Source: Planctomycetaceae bacterium UBA6163 (GTDB lineage Bacteria; Planctomycetota; Planctomycetia; Pirellulales; Pirellulaceae). Taken from it: a stretch of DNA of 7,278 bases. The stretch spans positions 14,805-22,082 of the forward strand of contig DIUH01000244.1 of assembly GCA_002428205.1 (NCBI GenBank). The letters are read 5' to 3'. The translations under genes were made by a program, and so were the position numbers. A model generated the notes under the pieces. That model searched no databases and was not told the origin of the DNA. It was given only the letters and a program-made list of their open reading frames with translations. Positions 1 through 4,880 of the stretch are shown in pieces. The first letter of the stretch is position 1. Every line of letters starts with the position of its first letter.

Positions 1-2531
1 TCCCCACGGTCGATCGAAATCAATAACTTGACAAGTCCAACAAGTCCCGCGGCTTCGAGGGTATGTCCGAGATTGCTTTTAACACTGCCAACGAGTAGAT
101 CACGTTTGTTTTGGCCGACGGATGCCAGCGAGACCAATTCGGTAGCGTCGCCGACTTGGGTGCTGGTCGCGTGGGCTTCAAGGTAATCGATGGCCAGCGG
201 TTGCTGGTCGGCATAACCGCGGCGAATCGCCAATTGCTGGCCTTCGGAGCGGGGGGCCCAGAGGCTTTTTCCGCGTCCGTCGGATGAAACCCCAACATCT
301 CGGATCACACCTCGAATCGGCAAGCCAAGACGCTTGGCGGTCGACAGCTTTGTGATGGTGATGGCAACATAGCCCTCGCTGCTGATCAGCCCACTGGCAT
401 TTTGATCAAATGGCGAAGATACCGATTCGCTGCACGCTTGAGATTGGGAGAACAGGATGAGGTTATCGACATTGTTATAAGTCGCTCCGCCAACGATCGC
501 GGAATCGATTCGGCCCTTGCGAATCGCCGACACGGCATGAGCTAATGCTAACAGCGATGATGCACAGGCGGCATCAATCACTTCGCGAATGCCGCCCAAC
601 GAGAGCAGTCTTCCGGCCAACGACGCGGCGCTATAGGCATCGAAGTGGATCGAATCATCCGTGCGAATCGGCCTTCCTTCGCGCAGACGATCGGCGACGC
701 GTTCGGATAAGCCGTCACGAATCGCTATCGGTAATTGCGCAAAGGCTTGCGTTTCGTCGAGTGTATCAAGGGCCGCATCGGCGAGTGTTGCCATCGCCAG
801 TGGCCCACCTTGATCGGTGCCGCCGGAATGGCCGACAAAGATACCGCATCGCTGGGCGAATTGGTTTTTATCAGGATGATTTGCGACATCGCTGGTCAGC
901 CCTGCATCGGTCCATGCCTTTACCGCAACCTGAGCAAATTGGCGATGTGTCAGGTCAAATGTTCCCAGCTTAGCGATCTGGGATTCTAGGTCGTCATCCA
1001 ACGGTTCCGGCGAAACGCAGCCGCCGAATTGAGTATAAGATTTTCCGACTTGGCCACGGCGATGATCAAAATACAAATCTCGATCGAATCGTGACTCAGG
1101 CACAGTCGCCACCGCCGATTGTCCGTCGAACAGCAGTTGCTCGAATTGCTGGACATTGTCGATACCACCGGGCAAACGAACCGCGCGTCCGACGATGACA
1201 ACCGGGTCGTTGTCGTCGTGATTGTTGTGATGATCACCAGCGACACTCGATTCGGCGACAGGATCCGTGGTCTTGCCGATTCGTCGTTCGCTTTCGCGCC
1301 GGTGTTGAATCATGGCCGCGATGGTCTTCGCGGATATCGGTTGGTGATCGTGCATCGGTAAGGATGCGATTGCCGAATCGATATTGAGACGATCAAACGT
1401 GGGATCGTCGCGAAAGTAAGGTCGAAAGGTGTCGACAAACGGCGCTGCGATCGCGTCAAGCATCCGACCCATTGCAGGCGAGTCGATTTCATTGGTTTTT
1501 TGGCCTCGCCGGAAAGGGGCAGTCCCCTTTTCGGATAGGCTCTTCGTGGCGGTTGCCCCATTCGATTTTTTGGAAGATTGTTCCGCCGATGCGGATCGGG
1601 TCACTTTCAAAGCGACCGTATGGAAGGCTTTTTCGAGTTCGGAAATCGCAGTTCCGGTTCTGTCGGTTAAGTGATAGGTTCTGCCATGCAAGTTTTTTTC
1701 CAGAAAAATCTTGCAGATCGCTTCGGCCACCCATTCGGCTTCGACTAGATTCTTTCGCTCGTTGCCACTGAACCCTAAGTTCCGAAACCACTCGCCGGGC
1801 TGAGGCAGTCCGAGCTTTGACGAAAGGGTTTCGAACAGGCTGTAGGCACCGTAGACAGTTCGGTCTTCGGTAACCGGTGAAAGCCCCGTGCTGTCGATGA
1901 CAATCGAAGGTCGGTAAATGGTGGGTGATTGCCAGGATGTTTCGGATCGCAGCAAGTTTTCAGCCTGGCACTTGCTGTGTTCATAGTCATTCGAGAACTG
2001 CTGGCCACAGTCATGATCGGCTTCATAAACACGACCGATTCTTAGTCCACAAATGTAAGCGGTCGAAACATAATGAAAGTTATCGATTCTCCTATCGCGA
2101 CAGACTTTGATTAGGTTTGCGGTACCGAAAACATTGGTGCGATACGGCTCGCCACTGCTGGATTCCGAGGCCGGTCGAAAACTGAGCGAAGCAGCGGAAT
2201 GAATCACACCGTTTACATGATTGCCAATCCAATCTAGCGACTCGGGATCAAGCCCTAGCGATTCGCGGGTCAAATCGCCGCGAAGTACGGTAGGTCTGGC
2301 CAGCGGTTTGCCCCAGTTTGACTCGAACCGCGACAGCAGTGTTTCGATTCGTTGGCTGGCGGAAATCGTCGTCCGCCTAGCGGGATCGGGACTGCGTTGG
2401 GAAGAGTCTCGTGCCAAAACCGCCACCGATACCCCTCTGGCAAGCAGTTTTGCCATCAGTTGTGATCCGACCATACCGGTTGCACCGGTTATCAAAACTA
2501 CATTTCGTTGGGGTTGGCCGTTGGGGAACAT
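1..2531 (-). CDS. Type I polyketide/PUFA-like synthase with an N-terminal thioester-reductase-like domain, 3' part missing
   Basis: Open frame of 843 codons from the ATG at 2531 to the left edge with no stop, so the protein is longer. Residues 1-320 form an extended SDR/NAD_binding_4 (thioester or fatty-acyl reductase) fold: nucleotide-binding GATGMVG at 16-22, VSTAYICG with S156, and YEHSK with Y183 and K187. A linker follows (about 320-440), rich in S/K/T and then H/D/N. From about D442 comes a ketosynthase: nucleophile C656 in DAACASSL, H787 in EAHATSTQVGD, and KSNLGH at 818-823 with H823. All three catalytic residues are present, so decarboxylative condensation of acyl and malonyl units is expected. 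The motifs and the long KS recall PfaA/HglE/enediyne-type iterative synthases rather than modular PKS. AT, ACP and other domains would lie beyond the edge. The start is well fixed: an in-frame TGA lies 48 nt upstream with no other ATG between. No Shine-Dalgarno is seen. The product is unknown. Confidence 0.88.
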   Translation of the reverse strand, partial: MFPNGQPQRNVVLITGATGMVGSQLMAKLLARGVSVAVLARDSSQRSPDPARRTTISASQRIETLLSRFESNWGKPLARPTVLRGDLTRESLGLDPESLDWIGNHVNGVIHSAASLSFRPASESSSGEPYRTNVFGTANLIKVCRDRRIDNFHYVSTAYICGLRIGRVYEADHDCGQQFSNDYEHSKCQAENLLRSETSWQSPTIYRPSIVIDSTGLSPVTEDRTVYGAYSLFETLSSKLGLPQPGEWFRNLGFSGNERKNLVEAEWVAEAICKIFLEKNLHGRTYHLTDRTGTAISELEKAFHTVALKVTRSASAEQSSKKSNGATATKSLSEKGTAPFRRGQKTNEIDSPAMGRMLDAIAAPFVDTFRPYFRDDPTFDRLNIDSAIASLPMHDHQPISAKTIAAMIQHRRESERRIGKTTDPVAESSVAGDHHNNHDDNDPVVIVGRAVRLPGGIDNVQQFEQLLFDGQSAVATVPESRFDRDLYFDHRRGQVGKSYTQFGGCVSPEPLDDDLESQIAKLGTFDLTHRQFAQVAVKAWTDAGLTSDVANHPDKNQFAQRCGIFVGHSGGTDQGGPLAMATLADAALDTLDETQAFAQLPIAIRDGLSERVADRLREGRPIRTDDSIHFDAYSAASLAGRLLSLGGIREVIDAACASSLLALAHAVSAIRKGRIDSAIVGGATYNNVDNLILFSQSQACSESVSSPFDQNASGLISSEGYVAITITKLSTAKRLGLPIRGVIRDVGVSSDGRGKSLWAPRSEGQQLAIRRGYADQQPLAIDYLEAHATSTQVGDATELVSLASVGQNKRDLLVGSVKSNLGHTLEAAGLVGLVKLLISIDRG
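1509..1534. repeat. REP-like palindrome inside the synthase linker
   Basis: Two 11-nt arms, CCGGAAAGGGG and CCCCTTTTCGG, enclose the 4-nt loop CAGT. Ten of 11 pairs match; the exception is G1512/T1531. The element codes for residues 333-341 of the left gene (around EKGTAPF), within a low-complexity linker, and keeps the frame open. G-rich/C-rich hairpins of this look are common as dispersed extragenic repeats in planctomycetes (general recollection, not checked here). Its family and copy number cannot be told from this window. Confidence 0.6.
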
Positions 2532-2834
2532 GGATGCTGAAACAGCGGTTGCATTTGGGGGCCTGGGTATCCTGAATCAGAGCATCCTAGTACACGGTTG
2601 TATGAATACCAGCCTTTGCGTTGTCGCGTTCTTGTCTTACCGATCCAGTAGGCCCTAACAATGCGATTTTAAGGATTCGGTTGATTTTAACGCATATGAC
2701 GAAGGCGAGCAGATCGTTTGAAATGGAGGGTGTCGGATGCGTTTCAGCGTCAGGGAATCATAATGTCCAGCGAAAAACTTGAATCATTCGCTTTTATCCA
2801 TTCAGCGTCTGATTAATCTGTGTCAGTTGCGCAC

Positions 2835-2862
2835 ATTCGAAACGCAATCTGCAGTTTCGAAT
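2835..2862. promoter_or_regulatory. Inverted repeat, candidate operator or 5' UTR hairpin
   Basis: Perfect 9-bp arms ATTCGAAAC (2835-2843) and GTTTCGAAT (2854-2862) flank the 10-nt centre GCAATCTGCA. Inside the centre, GCA and TGC can pair as well, so a 12-bp stem with one bulged A and a 3-nt loop can form. It ends 50 nt before the radical SAM ATG. It could be a dimeric regulator site serving one or both divergent genes, or an RNA hairpin in the leader. The symmetry is directly visible; the role is inferred. Confidence 0.5.
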
Positions 2863-2896
2863 CGGTTGCCGTGTTGCAGGAAAACCGAAAATGTTT

Positions 2897-2902
2897 AGAA
2901 GG
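2897..2902 (+). promoter_or_regulatory. Weak Shine-Dalgarno AGAAGG, radical SAM gene
   Basis: AGAAGG lies 10 nt before the ATG at 2913 and 7 nt before an in-frame TTG at 2910. The spacing to TTG is textbook, the ATG is the stronger start codon; both give the same protein except for one residue. The other two genes of the window show no such motif. Confidence 0.45.
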
Positions 2903-2912
2903 TCCATGATTG

Positions 2913-4622
2913 ATGAACTCAACACCCAAATCACCTGACGGGCTGCTGCGATGCCTATTGATTCAGCCCCGATTTGAGTCGACCAATTACTGGAACTTCG
3001 TGGAAAGCGCCCGTGCAATTGGCGCTAAGGCAACTGCGCCACCCTTGGGGCTGCTGACGGTTGCAGCACTGCTTCCTCAACAATGGCAGTTTGAAGTCGT
3101 TGATTTGAACGTTGCCCCCATGAGCGACGAATCGTGGCAACGGGCAGACGTGATTTGCACAGGCGGCATGCTACCCCAGCAACCTGGGATCCTCGATCTG
3201 ATCGCGCGAGCCCGACGCGACGGAAAGTTCATTGCGGTGGGAGGCCCAGATCCGACCAGCCAGCCCGATATCTATGTCGATGCGGATGTTGTGGTCGTCG
3301 GCGAAGGGGAAAGTACCATTCCGTTGTGGATCGCATCTTGGCGAAATGGCCAGCCGAAAGGGCGTTTTGAGGATGTGGTCAAGCCCGACGTTACGAAGAC
3401 TCCGATCCCGCGATTCGATCTCATCTCATTCGACGATTACCTACATGTCGGAGTGCAATCCTCGCGTGGCTGTCCGTACAATTGCGAGTTTTGCGACATT
3501 ATTGAACTGTTTGGCAGGCGACCTCGGGTGAAAACGCCAGAACAGTTCGTGGCCGAATTGCAACGGTTGTATGACCTAGGGTATCGTGGTTGGGTCGACT
3601 TCACGGACGATAATTTTATCGGCAACCGAAAACTGATCAAACCATTGCTGGTCGCATTGTGCGAATGGAATCGCCAGCACAAATATCCATTCGTGTTCTC
3701 TACCGAAGCGAGCATCAACCTAGCTGATGACGATGAGCTGCTGGAACTAATGCGAGAAGCTCAGTTCCGTTATGTTTTCCTAGGGATCGAATCACCTGAT
3801 GAAGAGACATTGATTCACACCCAAAAGCGGATCAATACTGTCCAGCCGATCATCCAGCGGGTTAGAAAAATCTATGACAACGGAATCTCAATCGCGGCCG
3901 GGTTGATCATCGGGTTCGATAGCGATAAGCCGCGGACCGACGCCCCGATGATCCGCTTCATTCAGGAGAGCGGCATTGCGCTTTCCATGGTCGGTCTATT
4001 GAGTGCCTTGCCCAATACCCAGCTTACACGCCGCCTTGCACGCGAGCGTCGGTTGATCGATTCGAACCACCGGTGGTTGAGCGATGGAAATCCTCATTAC
4101 GAACTTCGCAGCAACGAGTCGCGAGACCAAACGATTGGCGGGTTGAACTTCGTAACGATGCGCGACCGGGTCGAGATTTATCGTGAATTGCGGACAATCA
4201 TCCAAGAGGTCTATTCACCGCGAGCGTTTATGGACCGTGTGATCGACACGACGCGGCGAATTAAGATTCGTAACAAGCACATTCCCAATGGCTGGGAGTT
4301 CCGCCGCATGTTGCGTGGTTTTTTTACGGTGTTTGGTCGTATGATCGCCGACCCGCGAACCCGGTGGCTTTACCTGCGTAATTTTGTTCAAGCGGCAATG
4401 CTGGGACCGACGCGATTCGAGTATGCCCATAATATCATGGGGGCTTTCTTGCATTTCGACGCTCAGACGGGAAAAATGTTGCGAGCACTCGACGAATCGA
4501 TCGACTTTGCGGAACATCATGCCACCTACCCGCGTTGCGTTGCCGAGATGCCTGAAAAGGTGGACGCCGTCGTCAGTTTGCCGGTCGGAATTTCGGTCGT
4601 CCAGGGTTGCGAGAAACATTGA
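2913..4622 (+). CDS. B12-binding-domain radical SAM protein, HpnP-like, DUF4070 C-terminus
   Basis: A 569-residue protein (570 if TTG 2910 is used). Residues about 10-150 form a cobalamin-binding-type Rossmann domain with PPLGLLTVAALLP (from P43), VVDLNV, VGGPDP (GGP at 110-112) and VGEGE (130-133). The classic DxHxxG cobalamin ligand motif is absent, as in other members of this group. The radical SAM core follows: C187, C191 and C194 in RGCPYNCEFCD bind the 4Fe-4S cluster, then FTDDNFIGN and the GIES motif (291-294). Residues about 340-480 match the DUF4070 region (GLNFVTMRDRVEIY, then IIQEVYSP). The stretch from SSRGCPY through RRPRVKTPEQF and FTDDNFIGNRK is very close to what I recall of HpnP, the hopanoid C-2 methylase. 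Such enzymes usually methylate unactivated carbons using methylcobalamin and SAM. The substrate here is unknown: hopanoid, other lipid or the polyketide product of the divergent gene are all possible. Confidence 0.9.
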   Translation: MNSTPKSPDGLLRCLLIQPRFESTNYWNFVESARAIGAKATAPPLGLLTVAALLPQQWQFEVVDLNVAPMSDESWQRADVICTGGMLPQQPGILDLIARARRDGKFIAVGGPDPTSQPDIYVDADVVVVGEGESTIPLWIASWRNGQPKGRFEDVVKPDVTKTPIPRFDLISFDDYLHVGVQSSRGCPYNCEFCDIIELFGRRPRVKTPEQFVAELQRLYDLGYRGWVDFTDDNFIGNRKLIKPLLVALCEWNRQHKYPFVFSTEASINLADDDELLELMREAQFRYVFLGIESPDEETLIHTQKRINTVQPIIQRVRKIYDNGISIAAGLIIGFDSDKPRTDAPMIRFIQESGIALSMVGLLSALPNTQLTRRLARERRLIDSNHRWLSDGNPHYELRSNESRDQTIGGLNFVTMRDRVEIYRELRTIIQEVYSPRAFMDRVIDTTRRIKIRNKHIPNGWEFRRMLRGFFTVFGRMIADPRTRWLYLRNFVQAAMLGPTRFEYAHNIMGAFLHFDAQTGKMLRALDESIDFAEHHATYPRCVAEMPEKVDAVVSLPVGISVVQGCEKH

Positions 4623-4623
4623 C

Positions 4624-4636
4624 CAAAGGCCCTTTG
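4624..4636. repeat. Short perfect dyad just after the stop codon
   Basis: CAAAGG and CCTTTG flank a single central C, two bases after the radical SAM stop. It overlaps the left arm of the next stem-loop by three bases, so the two structures would be alternatives in RNA. It may be chance. Confidence 0.3.
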
Positions 4637-4681
4637 CGTCAGTTGAATCGTCAAAATCGGATTGATTTTGCAATGACGCAA
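4634..4681 (+). terminator. Two-tier stem-loop, terminator-like, no U-tract
   Basis: Outer arms TTGCGTCA (4634-4641) and TGACGCAA (4674-4681) pair perfectly over 8 bp. Inner arms CAAAATC (4652-4658) and GATTTTG (4664-4670) pair perfectly over 7 bp around loop GGATT. It starts 12 nt after the radical SAM stop codon. No run of T follows, so it is not a canonical intrinsic terminator. It could protect the 3' end of the mRNA, assist termination, or separate this gene from the downstream polysaccharide gene. Confidence 0.4.
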
Positions 4682-4774
4682 GCCACACGCGTTGATTTAT
4701 GCTTGACTAGGTTCTGCGGGCTGAAGAAAGTGTAAGCCGAGGCCTGTGAGACGATTGGCGCCGAAGTGCAATCA

Positions 4775-4840
4775 TGATCACACGAGGGGGCATCCCTGTC
4801 ATTTATGGGCACATTCCTGGCATGGGGTCTAATGTGATCA
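4775..4840. promoter_or_regulatory. Inverted repeat TGATCACA/TGTGATCA around the wzc promoter region
   Basis: Perfect 8-bp arms at 4775-4782 and 4833-4840, each containing the palindrome TGATCA, bracket 50 bp. TGTGA/TCACA are the half-site words of CRP/FNR-family regulators, but the spacing here is far wider than one CRP site, so they would be two separate sites or a looping pair. The right arm falls near the predicted transcription start of the sigma-54-like promoter, a place suited to repression. Confidence 0.35.
4807..4823 (+). promoter_or_regulatory. Candidate sigma-54 (-24/-12) promoter of the wzc-like gene
   Basis: GGGCACATTCCTGGCAT fits the RpoN consensus TGGCAC-N5-TTGC: GG at 4808-4809 and GC at 4820-4821 with exactly 10 bp between, and GGCAC fully kept. 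Deviations are T to G before the GG and TTGC read as TGGC. Transcription would begin near 4833, giving a leader of about 48 nt before the ATG at 4881. RpoN control of exopolysaccharide genes through PrsK/PrsR-type regulators is established in PEP-CTERM bacteria; its use here is inference. Confidence 0.4.
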
Positions 4841-4880
4841 GCCTGAAAACTTTTCGATTAATCGCATTTCTTTAACATTC

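Larger units (their letters stand above)
2532..2912. other. Divergent intergenic control region
   Basis: About 380 bp between the divergent synthase and radical SAM genes with no convincing coding frame. It must hold promoters for both directions, but no clear sigma-70 pair with proper spacing stands out on either strand. Seen in it: a direct repeat GATTTTAA at 2665-2672 and 2683-2690 (18 bp apart), the palindrome GATTAATC at 2811-2818, a strong inverted repeat at 2835-2862, and a purine-rich AGAAGG before the radical SAM start. Confidence 0.7.

Noticed and set aside
545..973. 142-codon plus-strand open frame
   Set aside because: It lies opposite the ketosynthase coding frame, its translation is Arg/His-rich without any known motif, and it is a shadow of the real gene.
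1192..1219. 11-bp inverted repeat with loop CGGGTC
   Set aside because: It falls in the Asp/His/Asn-rich linker, where GAC/GTT/GTC codon runs create such pairing by simple composition; no sign of a mobile or regulatory element.
2221..2658. 145-codon plus-strand open frame covering the synthase start
   Set aside because: Mostly antisense to the well-conserved Rossmann domain of the reductase; composition is Ser/Arg-rich and no family is recognisable.
2665..2690. Direct repeat GATTTTAA, two copies 18 bp apart
   Set aside because: Short and AT-rich; listed in the spacer description but too weak to claim as a regulator site on its own.
4215..4688. 157-codon minus-strand open frame
   Set aside because: Antisense to the C-terminal part of the radical SAM gene, with no recognisable domain.
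4703..4736. TTGACT as a sigma-70 -35 box upstream of the wzc-like gene
   Set aside because: No acceptable -10 hexamer is found 16-18 bp downstream.
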